NCBI RefSeq assembly: GCF_012933445.1
Contig: NZ_JABBNC010000002.1
Coordinates: 496,001 to 560,000 of the forward strand
Length of the DNA: 64,000 nt
From: Actinoplanes sp. TBRC 11911
GTDB taxonomy: Bacteria; Actinomycetota; Actinomycetes; Mycobacteriales; Micromonosporaceae
Direction of reading: 5' to 3'
Position 1 is the stretch's first letter. Each line of letters begins with the position of its first letter. A program made the translations under genes and the position numbers. Below, piece by piece: positions 52,001-62,400 of this stretch. The notes below the pieces were generated by a model. The model was not told where the DNA came from and searched no databases. It worked only from the letters and a program-made list of their open reading frames with translations.

Positions 52001-54570
52001 CATCACTAAAGTACAGACAGCTAAGGCGTGGACGGCCTCAAGCATTACCTGGCTGACAACAGCCACGAGCGTCTACGACGCTTTCGGACGCGTCACAGAC
52101 GCCACCGACGTCCGGGGTAACCACACCCTCACCGTCTACACCCCGGCGACCGGCGGGCCGGTCACCTCCAAGAAAACGACTAAGAACCCGCTCGGCTGGA
52201 ACACGACCGAGGAGATCTCCCCCGGCTACGGGCTCACTACCGGATTAATTGACGAGAACAACAAGCGCACCGACACCGCCTACGACCCGTTCGGCCGGCA
52301 GACGGCGGTGTGGAAGCCGACACGGTCGAAGGCATCCGGGGTAACGGCGAACGCCACGTTCAGCTACCAGGTCAGCCAAACCGCCCCGTCGGTGGTCACG
52401 ACGAACGAACTCGACGCACTCGCCACCTACGTGCCCAGCTACACATTTTACGACGGTCTGCTACGTGCCCGTCAGACGCAAGCGCTTGCTATCGGGGGCG
52501 GACGCACCGTCACGGACACGTTCTACAACTCACTCGGCGAAAAGGTGAAGGACAGCGGCCCGTACTACAACTCCGACGAGCCGAGCACGACGCTGTTCCC
52601 CGCGCCGATTGACCAAAATGTTCCCTCCCAGACAATCACCTCGTTCGACGGCGCCGGACGCCAGATCCGCTCAGCTTTCGTGTCCAACGGTTTCACCCAA
52701 TGGCACACGACCACGACGTACGGCGGTGATCGTACCGATGTTACCCCGGTAGCCGACGCCGCAGCGCCATCGGCCGGCACCGCGACCTCTACCTACAGCG
52801 ACGCCCTCGGCCGCGCGGTCGAGCTGCGACGATACTCAAGCGGCTCGTTCGAGTCGACCAAATACACGTATAACGAGAAGGGACAGCAGACTCTCGTCAC
52901 CGACAACGCCGGAAACCAGTGGCGATACGGATACGACCTGCTCGGACGAACGATCAGCACCACCAATCCAGACTCCGGTGCGACCACCACGACGTACAAC
53001 GACGCCGGGGACATCACCAGCACTACGAACGCGCTGAACCGGACGCTGTCCTACGACTACACGTTGCCCGCAGGTTACAACGATCCGCTCGGCCGAAAGA
53101 CAGCAGAGTGGCTAGGACCCGTCGGAACGGGCACCAAGATGGCGACCTGGTCGTACGACACCCTGTCCAAAGGGCGTTTGACGTCGTCAAGCCGGTTCGA
53201 CAGTGGCAATGAGTACAAGACCACCGTGATCGGCTACAACAACCTCTACCAGCCGGCCGGAACGATCACGACCATTCCCTCTGCCGAAGGGGCGCTAGCC
53301 GGCACTTACGCCTTCTCCAGCACCTACAACCTTGACGGCACAATAAACAGCCAATCGATCCCGACCACCGGCGATCTGCCGGCCGAGACACTCAACTACA
53401 GCTACGACTCGGCCACCGGACACCCGTACAGCCTCAAGACGGACTTTGGCGGCGCAGTCAAGCAAATCGTGCTCTCGACCCAGTACAGCCGCTTCGGCGA
53501 GCCAGCCGTAACCACATTTGCCGACAGCAACACCGCCGAATTCGCCCAACAGGCCCTGACCTACGACGAAGGCACCCACCGGCTCACCGAAGCCAAGATA
53601 CTCAAATCCACCGGGTCGAATATTGTCGCCGACGTCCACTACACGTACGACGCCTACGGCAACATCGTCAAAGCCGATGACACGCCGTCCGGCGGCACGG
53701 CCGAAACCCAATGCTTTGGCTTTGACGAATTGCAGCACTTGACCAGCGCGTGGACTCCGGCCGACCGCGACTGCGCCGCGGCACCCACAACGGCGAACCT
53801 CGGCGGAGCAGCGCCGTACTGGAAGTCGTGGACATTTGATAGCACCACGGGCAACCGTCTGACCGAGGTCACACACACCGCAGACTCGACCACCACGGTG
53901 ACCTCCGTGTACCAGCAGGCCGATCACCCGCACGGTGTGAGCAACACGACCACTACAGAGGGCGCGGCCGCGTCGTATACCTACGACGCGGTCGGCAACA
54001 CAATCAGCCGGCCCGGCGCCCATGGCCAGCAAACCCTAGTATGGGACGCCGAGAACCATCTCACCTCGGTGACCGACGGAGCGGACCACTACACCTACGT
54101 CTACGACGCCGATGGCAACCGCCTAATCGCACACGAACCCGACGGCACCACCCTGCACGTCGGCAACGTGGAACTTCGAATGTCCACCAGCAGTGTCAAG
54201 ACGGCCGAGCGGTACTACAGCTACAACGGACAGACCGTCGCGCAGCGCACTACCTCTGGTCTGCAGTTCCTTAGCGGCGACCCCAACGGCACCAGCACGA
54301 TCGCCATCGATGATACGGCGACACAGAAGACCACCAAGCGCTACCAAGACCCGTACGGCAACGCTGTCGGCCCGGCCGTCTCATGGACCGGCACAAAATC
54401 CTTCGTCGGCGGCGATCAAGATGCCTCCGGCCTCATCCACGAGGGCGCCCGCGAATATGACGCGACGCTCGGAGCCTTCATCAGCCGAGACCCGATCGTC
54501 GACCCCAACGACCCAGCACAGCTCAACGGCTACGCGTATGCCGGAAGCAACCCGGTAACCCACGCCGACC
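46243..54570 (+). repeat. Direct-repeat unit A of the LamG-RHS module
   Basis: This segment of copy 1 is homologous, gene order and protein text included, to 56721-64000 at an offset of ~10,480 bases (MWDST codon at 46285 versus 56766; RHS GTG at 49050 versus 59537). The copies have diverged at many bases, so it is an old duplication or a cassette exchange. Confidence 0.85.
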
Positions 54571-55430
54571 CAAGCGGTCTACGCACCGACTACGACGCCG
54601 ATGTTCACGGCAATACCCCGGCGAAGAAGCCCACCTGCGGTAGCGCGAACGCATGCGAGCATCACAACAACAGCGGCAGCATCTCCAGCACTACCTATGT
54701 GCCAGTATCGAAGCACGTCGTTGTGCAGGTCGGTGACAAGCACTACGGACGCATGAATGTCGCCTACGCCAAGGCGACGAAGAACATCCACACCAAGGAC
54801 ATCCAGCCCGCACAGGAACTTGCCATTTGGCACCAAATCTGCGTTCAAGGCCTGTACGGCGCGCACGTCTGCCCGGATGGCTTCACCGAGAAGCTCACGG
54901 AACTCATCGATGCGCCGGGGGCGTCATACCCGGTAGCGGAGAGCCGAGCGATCGATGCCGGCGCGGTATTCGCCGTTGGCGCGTCGTTCGCGGCGACCGG
55001 CGGCATGGGCGAGCTGATCTCGGTAAATGGCACAAGCGAGGGGTCTGGGCCGCAGCGAACGCTCTACCACTACACAACCGAGAAGAACATGAACGGCATC
55101 GTCCAAAGCGAGGAGATGTATCCATCAACATTGGCGAACAACCCGAAGGATGCCAAGCTAGGAGATGGCCAGTACTTCAGCGACATTGTCCCCGGCACCA
55201 AGACGACTGGCCAACTGTCCCGTGAATTCTACGGAGTTCCCTGGGCGGGACGCAAAGTAACGCACTATGTACAGATCGATGTCGACGGACTTGAGGTTTA
55301 CTCCGAGCCCGGACGCCCGGGAGTCTTTGTGATCCGCAACTCCGGAAACCTTAACGTCAGTGGGCGTATCGTCTCCTACGGTGCAAATGCCGGTGGCGAA
55401 GCCGAGGGGGGCGGTGGCGGTGGTGAGTGA
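49050..55430 (+). CDS. Secreted RHS-repeat polymorphic toxin with ART-HYD1-like C-terminus (copy 1)
   Basis: 2126 residues from the GTG with GGAGG five bases upstream; an ATG at 49011 overlapping the LamG stop is an alternative. The signal peptide is ~1-35 (VGTQPAFA). The N-terminal half resembles SpvB/TcdB-like shells (YPMRVPPAQGGPEPVVGLDY). YD repeats run ~1080-1800 (YDLLGRTISTT, YDALGNT-type YDAVGNTISRPG) and end with the RHS core ISRDPIVDPNDPAQLNGYAY and DPSGL (~1840), beyond which the tip diverges. Residues ~2005-2110 (LYHYTTEKNMNG, LGDGQYFSDIVPG) match HYD1-type ADP-ribosyltransferase toxins. A short immunity candidate overlaps the 3' end. Sec export is implied; the delivery route is unknown. 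Confidence 0.92.
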   Translation: MPHSRTRRQTGRVLFTAVLTTALTLGVVGTQPAFADKTRPAKLAAPEARSVAPGRNPLPAKRPADPVASATLKRAPGFTWPVASSTAVSMGAALSATGRHAVVVANTPLSVDAPVAPERHTATLSAAERAATPSSVRVEVLSHDTAVRAHQDMVIKVSRTDSQANAGKIDLTVDYRTFRRAYGADWSSRLRMVTVPDCATTTMQATQCQPTVLPVRNDAPASTITATVDLAPSGAAATTVALVSGPSGDAGDFTATPLKASSTWTGGNQSGDFTWSYPMRVPPAQGGPEPVVGLDYSSASVDGEMAASNNQPGWIGEGFSYQPGAIVRSYKSCSDDMGGTANNKTKTGDLCWGTNNATLSMPGHSGELIRDDDDGHWSLKDDDGSKVQLLTGATNGDNDGEYWKVTTSDGTQYFFGLNHIAGWATNDPTTNSVYTVPVFGNNPAAGSTPADPCYNATFASASCNQAWEWNLDYVVDAHGTTMSMWYTPETNKYARNLTSSSISTYVRGGDLTRIDYGTDQHTGGKDSDLTAKAPYKVDFTTANRCVTGGSACTSSTPANWPDVPWDQSCTSTTSCTDYSPTFFTQKRLDTVQTSVWDASTSAYTPVEKWTLHQTYPDPGDSTRAGLWLSSISHSGLYGGTAILPDIKFTGIQLANRVDTGADQTAKMNWWRIASITTETGDLIGVTYSDRECVAGSTPAPEANTSSCYPIFWTRPGETNPRIDWFNKYRVIAVSENDLTGGAPRTYTTYAYGKPAWHYDEDNGLVPASRKTWAVFRGYDTVTTTVGDNGDPKTSTTVRYFQGMNGDKTPSGTRSVQVTDSTGAKVDDDDAYAGMVRETITNNGPDGAEVSGEIDDPWKSDAIATRTVNGYTLSAYRTGVTATHERTDLDGGRAPRRSEIDTTLDDFGMPTRVWDKGDLSEAGDDTCTISAYNRNTSANILETVGRTQDYAKPCGTAPTSQNDVISDVENSFDGLAYGIAPTKGDITKVQTAKAWTASSITWLTTATSVYDAFGRVTDATDVRGNHTLTVYTPATGGPVTSKKTTKNPLGWNTTEEISPGYGLTTGLIDENNKRTDTAYDPFGRQTAVWKPTRSKASGVTANATFSYQVSQTAPSVVTTNELDALATYVPSYTFYDGLLRARQTQALAIGGGRTVTDTFYNSLGEKVKDSGPYYNSDEPSTTLFPAPIDQNVPSQTITSFDGAGRQIRSAFVSNGFTQWHTTTTYGGDRTDVTPVADAAAPSAGTATSTYSDALGRAVELRRYSSGSFESTKYTYNEKGQQTLVTDNAGNQWRYGYDLLGRTISTTNPDSGATTTTYNDAGDITSTTNALNRTLSYDYTLPAGYNDPLGRKTAEWLGPVGTGTKMATWSYDTLSKGRLTSSSRFDSGNEYKTTVIGYNNLYQPAGTITTIPSAEGALAGTYAFSSTYNLDGTINSQSIPTTGDLPAETLNYSYDSATGHPYSLKTDFGGAVKQIVLSTQYSRFGEPAVTTFADSNTAEFAQQALTYDEGTHRLTEAKILKSTGSNIVADVHYTYDAYGNIVKADDTPSGGTAETQCFGFDELQHLTSAWTPADRDCAAAPTTANLGGAAPYWKSWTFDSTTGNRLTEVTHTADSTTTVTSVYQQADHPHGVSNTTTTEGAAASYTYDAVGNTISRPGAHGQQTLVWDAENHLTSVTDGADHYTYVYDADGNRLIAHEPDGTTLHVGNVELRMSTSSVKTAERYYSYNGQTVAQRTTSGLQFLSGDPNGTSTIAIDDTATQKTTKRYQDPYGNAVGPAVSWTGTKSFVGGDQDASGLIHEGAREYDATLGAFISRDPIVDPNDPAQLNGYAYAGSNPVTHADPSGLRTDYDADVHGNTPAKKPTCGSANACEHHNNSGSISSTTYVPVSKHVVVQVGDKHYGRMNVAYAKATKNIHTKDIQPAQELAIWHQICVQGLYGAHVCPDGFTEKLTELIDAPGASYPVAESRAIDAGAVFAVGASFAATGGMGELISVNGTSEGSGPQRTLYHYTTEKNMNGIVQSEEMYPSTLANNPKDAKLGDGQYFSDIVPGTKTTGQLSREFYGVPWAGRKVTHYVQIDVDGLEVYSEPGRPGVFVIRNSGNLNVSGRIVSYGANAGGEAEGGGGGGE

Positions 55431-55719
55431 CGCCGAAGAGATGCGGTATTGGAAGGTGCGCTGGCTGCACGACTTTCCCGACGAGCCCGTCGAGCTCTAC
55501 AGCGAGATCGGCGAGGACGACTTCGAGCAGCGCAAGGTCGAGGTCTACCGGGACGGACATCGAGACTACGCCAGCGCGTCCACCACAACCGGCACGACGA
55601 TGCTTAGCGACATCCCAGTCGGGACTTTCGACGACATCGCCGCGCAGGCTGATTTCGAACCAAGGAGAATTAGCGCCGACGATTTCGAAAGGATCTGGCG
55701 CGCAGCAACAGAAGCCTAA
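55423..55719 (+). CDS. DUF6881-like small protein, probable immunity to the RHS toxin
   Basis: 98 residues if the GTG at 55423 is used; GTG 55420 and ATG 55441 (MRYWKVRWLHDF) are alternatives, the last matching the usual family start. DUF6881 features are YWKVRWLHDFPDEPVELYSEIG, VEVYRDGHRDYASAS and LSDIPVGTFDDIAAQ...ISADDFERIWR. It is small, acidic and without an export signal, and overlaps the toxin stop, the classic place for an immunity gene. The glycine-coding G-run that ends the toxin also serves as its ribosome-binding region. Confidence 0.85.
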   Translation: MSDAEEMRYWKVRWLHDFPDEPVELYSEIGEDDFEQRKVEVYRDGHRDYASASTTTGTTMLSDIPVGTFDDIAAQADFEPRRISADDFERIWRAATEA

Positions 55720-55763
55720 AATGCGTGCGGCGGGCTTGTAGAACGACTGCTGGCGGTGCTTAG

Positions 55764-56270
55764 AGAGCTTTAGCCCGTCAGCAGTCAGCCGTTTCGCGCA
55801 CCGACGTGCTGGTCCGCGGCGACGGGGTGCAAATCGGCTTCGAGCCGCAGCTCTCGCCGATCACCGCAGCGACGGTGCGGCGCCGGTCGAAGCTGGCGAC
55901 CGACGACGGGATTACCCCTGCGTGGATGACGAACAGTGCGGCGTCGAAGGTGATTGACCAGGCGCCGTGGGCGCGGATCGATCGGAAGGTGTGGCATGAG
56001 TATCTGTCCGACACGGAGCTCCCGGTCCGTGGGGGCGTCCGCGGCCTGGTGACCGAGGAGTGCTCGCGGATGGGCACGGTGTGCCCCGACAAGAGGGCCG
56101 GCCGGCCGTGCTCGGGCTGGCACGCGTCCTGGTCGGACGCGCGCGCTCTGGAGCGGTTCGATGACTTGGTGATCAAGGCTGCGGCCCGCGAGTTGGTCGC
56201 GGTGAACGTGCAGCGGACGGCGACCCGGTCGGTGTGGTTCTGGGTGCCGACGTCCGACCTGGAGAAGGTT
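55764..56270 (+). pseudogene. CoiA-like gene fragment, 5' and 3' truncated
   Basis: About 165 codons of protein-like text in one frame: VLVRGDGVQIGFEPQLSPIT, RRRSKLATDDGITPAWMTNS, WARIDRKVWHEYLSDTELPV and a final VWFWVPTSDLEKVV. The first part resembles the nuclease-like core of actinobacterial CoiA-family (competence protein-like) proteins, E-x-Q-LSPI included. The N-terminal zinc-finger and most of the start are missing, and family-like text stops near 56270. No start codon with a ribosome-binding site is seen. Read as a dead remnant. Confidence 0.55.
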
Positions 56271-56271
56271 G

Positions 56272-56714
56272 TTCCAGCGACGGTTCGCCGAAGATGGTAT
56301 CGATACAGGTTTCGCTGCCGCCGATGTAGCTGCTGTCGAGGTCGATGTCGGTGGCGATGCACCAGGTCCGGTCGGCGGGCCACCACAGGTTGGGGCTTTG
56401 CTCGATTGGGGCGATGTCATCGAACCGTTGCGGTGTCGGCCAGTGGTCCTCGTAGAGCACCATGGTGCGTGTGAGGGGCAGTTGCATGGTGGCGACCCCG
56501 TCGGTGGGGACCGCGAGAGCACTGAAGCCGTCCCATACCGCGTAGTAGCAGTCATCGGCGGTGGTGGTGAATTGCTCCAGTACGGTGGCGAGGTGTTGGG
56601 CCTGTCTCGCTGGCAGGGATCCTTGTTCAGGCGGCTGGTCCCAGATTCGCGGCTGCGTGCCGTCGTAGTAAGCTACGCGCGGCTGTTCCACCCACACACC
56701 TGCACCAAGATGAC
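56272..56714 (-). pseudogene. Fragment of an actinobacterial hypothetical protein, both ends cut
   Basis: On the minus strand the text VWVEQPRVAYYDGTQPRIWD, GSLPARQAQHLATVLEQFT, DDCYYAVWDGFSAL, EQSPNLWWPADRTWC and IATDIDLDSSYIGGSE is a well-known actinobacterial hypothetical family (soluble, Trp-rich, unknown function). The N-terminus is lost at the junction with LamG copy 2 (~56714), and the C-terminus is lost at the junction with the CoiA-like fragment (~56271). The frame itself runs on to a stop at 56173 in unrelated text. Not functional. Confidence 0.65.
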
Positions 56715-59498
56715 GATTCGCCGGAGGACGCGGTCACCGCCGCCTTCGACATCGGCCCGGCGGCGATGTGGGATTCCACCGCGCCTGCGACTCCCGTGTC
56801 GGCGTCGATGCCGGCCGAGGACGTCCAGTCCGAGACCGTGTCCACCTTCGACGGCCCGGGCTCGGGCGCAACGCTGCTCCCGCTTACGCCCACGATGGAC
56901 GGAACGACGCTGGTCGTGACTCCCGAGCAGAGCATGCTTTCCGATCCGGCGACGACGTTCCCGGTCTACATCGACCCGAAGTCGTCGTCGCCGCTACGCA
57001 GCTCGTGGACGATGATCAACGAAGGTCACCCGGCCCAGGAGTATTGGGACTTCGACCGCTCGGATCACGCGAAGGTGGGCAACGCCGGCACCGGGGTGGA
57101 CATGTACCGGTCGCTGTTTCAGTTCTCCACCTCGGCGTGGAAGGGCAAGCACGTCACCTCGTCCACGTTCTCCGATGACCTGCTGCACTCGTGGAGTTGC
57201 AGCGACACCCAGACTGAGCTGCATCATGTGACGCAGACACTGGGCACGAACACCACCTGGAACTTGAACGCCCCGGCGTGGGGTGGCTCATCGCTGGTCA
57301 ATGTGTCGAACCAGAACTGCCACGACGCGCCTGGCGTGCACTCCGAGTGGAGCAGCACCGCGCTCGCGTCGGAGGTGAACTCCGCCACCGGCAACGCGAC
57401 GATCACCTTCGGTCTCCGGGCCGCGAGCGAGGCGATATCTGGCGACGGGTCGAACGGGTGGAAGAAGTTCGACGAGTCCTCAGGTTCGGGCGGCGCGCAT
57501 CTGTCGGTCACCTACAACACGGCACCAGTGTTGAGTAACCTGCACACCGACGCCGCTACCTGCGCCAGCAGCGCGTCAGCGGCACCGGCACTGGCCACGA
57601 TCGGCGACCCGGCACACAATCCGGTGCCGCAGGTGACGGTGACCGACGCCGAAGCCGACAAGTCGACGGTCTCGTTCACCTATCCCAAGGCCGGCGGTGG
57701 GACGCTGACAACCTCGTTTACCAATGTGGCCAGCGGGGCGAGCCAAAAACTGACCAGTGGCATTCCGGCCTCGGCGATCCCCTCCGGGGGAACCTATTCG
57801 TGGAGTGTGAAGGTTTCCGACGGCACGGACACGTCGGCGACCGTGACGTGCTTCTTCAAGGTGGATAACACCGTTCCCGAGGCCCCGTCGATCGTGTCGG
57901 CTGACGGTGTCTACCCCGACGATGACGCGCTGCACGGCGGGGTCGGCAGACCTGGTTCGTTCACGATCCAGGCGGCCGGCGACGCAGCGACGGTGGCGAA
58001 GGTCGTCAAATACACGTGGGGCCCGTCGTCGGGTGGCCCGCTGCAAACGGCGGCTACCACGGGTGGCGCCCCGGTGACGGTCTCGTACACGCCGCCGGTG
58101 GAGGGCGACAACACCCTGCAAGCGTTCGCGTTCACCGCAACAGGGGTGGTGTCGGCGATGGGCAGCGCGGATTTCCTGGTAAACACCGCGGATCAGTCGG
58201 CGGGGGAGTGGACACTCGACGGTGACGGCACCGACACCAGCAGCGGCGGGCACGACGGGGACGCCACCGATGTGACGTGGACGGCGGACGGCCGGCAGAT
58301 CGGTCACAAGGTCGCCCATTTCAACGGCACCACCTCGACGATCACCGCCACCCCGGCGATTCACACCGACACCTCGTTCGCGGTCGCGGCCTGGGTCCGC
58401 CCGACCGGCACCGCGGCGTGCGGTAACGCGGTGGGCCAGGACGGTGTGCACACCTCCGGCTTTTATCTGGGCTGTTTCCAGGGCAAGTTCACCTTTGACG
58501 TGATCGCCTCGGATAGCAGCACGGTCGCCTCGACCCGGACCGTGTCGACTGCGAACGCGCCGACTGGGGTGTGGAGCAGCATCGCCGGCGTCTACGACCG
58601 CTCGGCGGGGCAGATCAGCCTGTACGTCAACGGCGTGCTGCAACAGACTGCGACGCTGGCCGCCCCGTTGTGGGACGCCGCCGGGCCGTTGGTGATCGGC
58701 CGCGCCCGTTACAACGACACCGCGCAGGGCTTCTGGACCGGTGACATCTCCGACGTGCGCGTGTGGGACCGGGTCGCTTACGCCCCTGACATCGCGGCGT
58801 TGAGCGCGTCGAGTTGGGCGTCGCAGTTCCCGCTGGGCATCGATCCGAGCGAGGATCACAAAGATGTCGTGGCTAACCCGCTGACCTGGACGGGAAGCCC
58901 GCAGCTCGGGATCGACGACATGAACCCGCCGAACACCGGCGGCACCCTCGCGAGTGTGCTGAATTCGGCTGATCCCGACTATGGGATCTCCGCGCATCCT
59001 TCGGTGCGCACGGACGGCTCCTTCAGCGTCTCGGCCTGGATCAACCCGGCCACGCTGCCCAGCGGCTTCGTCAACGCGGTATCGCAGAGTGGCAACCTCT
59101 CAGCGAACTTCGGACTGGGGCTCGGCGTCGACCACCACTACGACTTCTGGATGCACGTCTCAGACGCGACGGCACCCGCCGCCACGGTCGCCGAATCGCC
59201 GACGGTCGCGGTCGTCGGGCAGTGGGTCAACCTGATCGCCACGTTCGACGCCACGACCCGGCAACTCACCCTCTACCTCAACGGTGTCGCACAAGCCACG
59301 CAAACCCTTTCTGGAACGCCATGGCAGGCCAGCGGCCCGGTCGTGGTCGGCGGTGGCCTCTTGCAGGGCGCACAGGGCTACCTGTGGAACGGCGGCATCG
59401 ACAACCTCGGCCTGTTCAACGGCGTCCTCAACCCGACCGAGATCAGCAACCTCTACACCTTCAACGACCCCTACGTCGTCGACGCCGACGCCGAGTGA
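56715..59498 (+). pseudogene. LamG-domain gene copy 2, 5' truncated
   Basis: From SPEDAVTAAFDIGPAAMWDS onward the protein aligns to copy 1 from its residue ~226, including the DNRLRE-like domain, Ig-like segment and both LamG domains, to the same YTFNDPY...DADA end (copy 1 DPYYVSADAQ, copy 2 DPYVVDADAE). The signal peptide and ~225 residues are gone. The longest ATG frame (56766) would give a 910-residue cytoplasmic protein without export signal, so it is scored as a pseudogene. It could still act as a donor for recombination. The RHS gene copy 2 follows after 38 bases. Confidence 0.85.
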
Positions 59499-62400
59499 CC
59501 TTCCCCTTGCCCCCAGCACCGCTGATGGAGGTTGCTGTGCCCCTTGCACGATCGCGCCGCCGATGGACCGGCCGCGCACTACTCACCGCAGTACTCACGG
59601 CCGCACTGTCGGTCGGGGTCGTGGGCGCCCAGCCCGCATTCGCCGACAAATCACGGCCGGCCAAACTCACCGCACCCAAGGCACGCAGCGTCGCACCCGG
59701 CCCGAAACGCGCTACTGCGAAACGACGGCCCGACCCGGCAGCCGCCGCAGCACTCAAGGCGGCGCCCGCTGTCACCTGGCCGAAAGCCTCGTCTAACACG
59801 GTGTCAACGAGCGCCGCGCTTGCCGTGTCGGGTCGGCACGCGGTCGCGGTGACCGGCACGACGGTCACCGTGGACGCTCCGGTTACGCCGGGGCGTGCGG
59901 TGGCCACGGTGTCGGCCAGCGAGCGGGCCGCGACCCCGTCGTCGGTGCGCGTTGATGTTCTCGGCCATGACGCGGCCGTGAAGGCTCACCAGGACATGCT
60001 GATCAAGGTCAGTCGTGCCGTCACAGACAAAGACCGGCAAGATCAACCTTGCGGTGAACTACAAAACGTTCCGGGCCGCCTATGGTGCGGACTGGTCGAG
60101 CAGGTTGCGTCTGGTCCAGCTCCCAGATTGCGCGGCTACCAGTCCAGGTGCTGCTTCGTGTCAGCCGATCTCATTGCCGTTCCACAACGACTCGGCGGCT
60201 TCGACGATTACCGCGACGGTCGGCCTGGCGGCGACCGGCGCGACCACGCTGGCCTTGACGTCCGGCCCGTCGGGTGATGCGGGCGATTTCACCGCGACGC
60301 CGCTGAAAGCTTCGTCGACCTGGTCCGGCGGTGACCAGTCCGGGGAGTTCAGCTGGTCGTATCCGATGCGGGTGCCGCCCGCGCAGGGCGGCCCGGAGCC
60401 GGATGTTGCGCTGAACTACTCGTCGACCTCGGTCGACGGGGAGATGGCCGCGTCGAACAATCAGCCGGGCTGGGTTGGTGAGGGGTTCAGCTATCAGCCT
60501 GGGTCGATTGAGCGGAATTTCAAATCGTGTTCCGACGATGTGGGCGGTACAGCTACGAACACGAAGAAGACCGGGGATCTGTGCTGGGGCACGAACAACG
60601 CGACGCTGTCGATGCCCGGGCATGCCGGCGAGCTGATCCGCGACGACGGCGACGGGCATTGGTCGCTCAAGGACGACGACGGCTCCAAGGTCGAGCTGCT
60701 GACCGGGGCCAGCAACGGCGACAACGACGGCGAGTACTGGAAGGTCACCACCAGCGACGGCACCCAGTACTTCTTCGGGCTCAACCACATCGCCGGGTGG
60801 GCCACCGGTAACCCGACCACCAACTCGGCCTATACGGTTCCGGTGTTCGGCAACAACCCGGGCGAACCATGCTATAACGCGACGTTTGCCTCCGCGTCAT
60901 GCATGCAGGCGTGGGAGTGGAACCTCGACTACGTGGTCGACACGCACGGCGTGACGATGTCGATGTGGTACACGCCGGAGACCAACAAGTACGCCCGGAA
61001 CCTGACCAACAGCTCGATCTCCACCTACACCCGCGGCGGCACGCTGACCCGTATCGACTACGGCACCGACCAACACACCGGCGGCAAGGACAGCGACCTG
61101 AGCGTCAAGGCCCCGTACAAGGTCGACTTCACCACCGCGGACCGGTGTGTGACCGCCGGGTCGACCTGCGTGTCGAGTACCCCGTCGAACTGGCCGGACA
61201 CGCCGTGGGACCAGTCCTGCACCTCGACCACCTCCTGCTCCGATTTCTCGCCGACGTTCTTCTCCCAGAAGCGGCTCGACACCGTGCAAACCTCGGTGTG
61301 GAATGCCTCGACCAGCGCGTACGTGCCGGTGGAGAAGTGGACGCTGCACCAGACATATCCAGACCCGGGTGACAGCACCCGCGCCGGACTGTGGTTGTCG
61401 TCGATCTCGCACACCGGTCTGTACGGCGGCACCGCGACTCTGCCGGACGTGCAGTTCACCGGGATCCAGATGGCCAACCGTGTCGACACCGGCACCGACC
61501 AGACCGCGCCGATGAACTGGTGGCGCATCGCGTCCGTCCTGACCGAGACCGGTGATCTGATCGGGGTCACCTATTCCGGGCGGGAGTGTGTGGCCGGGTC
61601 GACACCGGCGCCCGATGCAAACACTTCGAGCTGTTATCCAGTCCTCTGGACTCGGCCGGGAGAGACCAGTCCACGCATCGACTGGTTCAACAAATACCGG
61701 GTCACCGTGGTCTCGGAAAACGACCAGACCGGCGGCGCACCCCGGGTCTTGACGACGTACAGCTATGGCAAGCCGGCCTGGCACTATGACGAGGACAACG
61801 GCCTCGTGCCGGTGTCCCGCAAGACGTGGGGCCAGTTCCGTGGCTACGACACCGTGACCACCACCGTCGGTGACACTGGTGACACGAAGACCAGCACCAC
61901 GGTGCACTACTTCCAGGGCATGAACGGCGATAAAACCTCCTCCGGTACCCGCAGTGTGCAGGTCACCGACTCCACCGGCGCCAAGGTGGATGACGACAAT
62001 GCGTACGCGGGCATGAAGCGCGAGACGATCACCTTCAACGGGCCCGGCGGCGCCGAGGTCAGCGGCGAGATCGACGACCCGTGGAAGTCCGCCGCGGTCG
62101 CGACTCGCACCACCAACGGTGTCACCGTCTCCGCCTACCGCACTGCGATCGCCGCCACCCACTCGCGTACGGACCTCGACGGCGGACGGGCGCCGCAACG
62201 CACCGAAACCGACACCACCCTGGACGCGTTCGGTATGCCCACTCAGGTGTGGGACAAGGGCGACATCACCAAGCCAGCCGACGACACCTGCACCATCACC
62301 ACCTACAACCGCAACACCGGCGCCAACATCCTCGACACCGTCGGCCGCACCCAGAAATACGCCAAACCGTGCGGCACGACACCGGCATCGCAAGATGACG

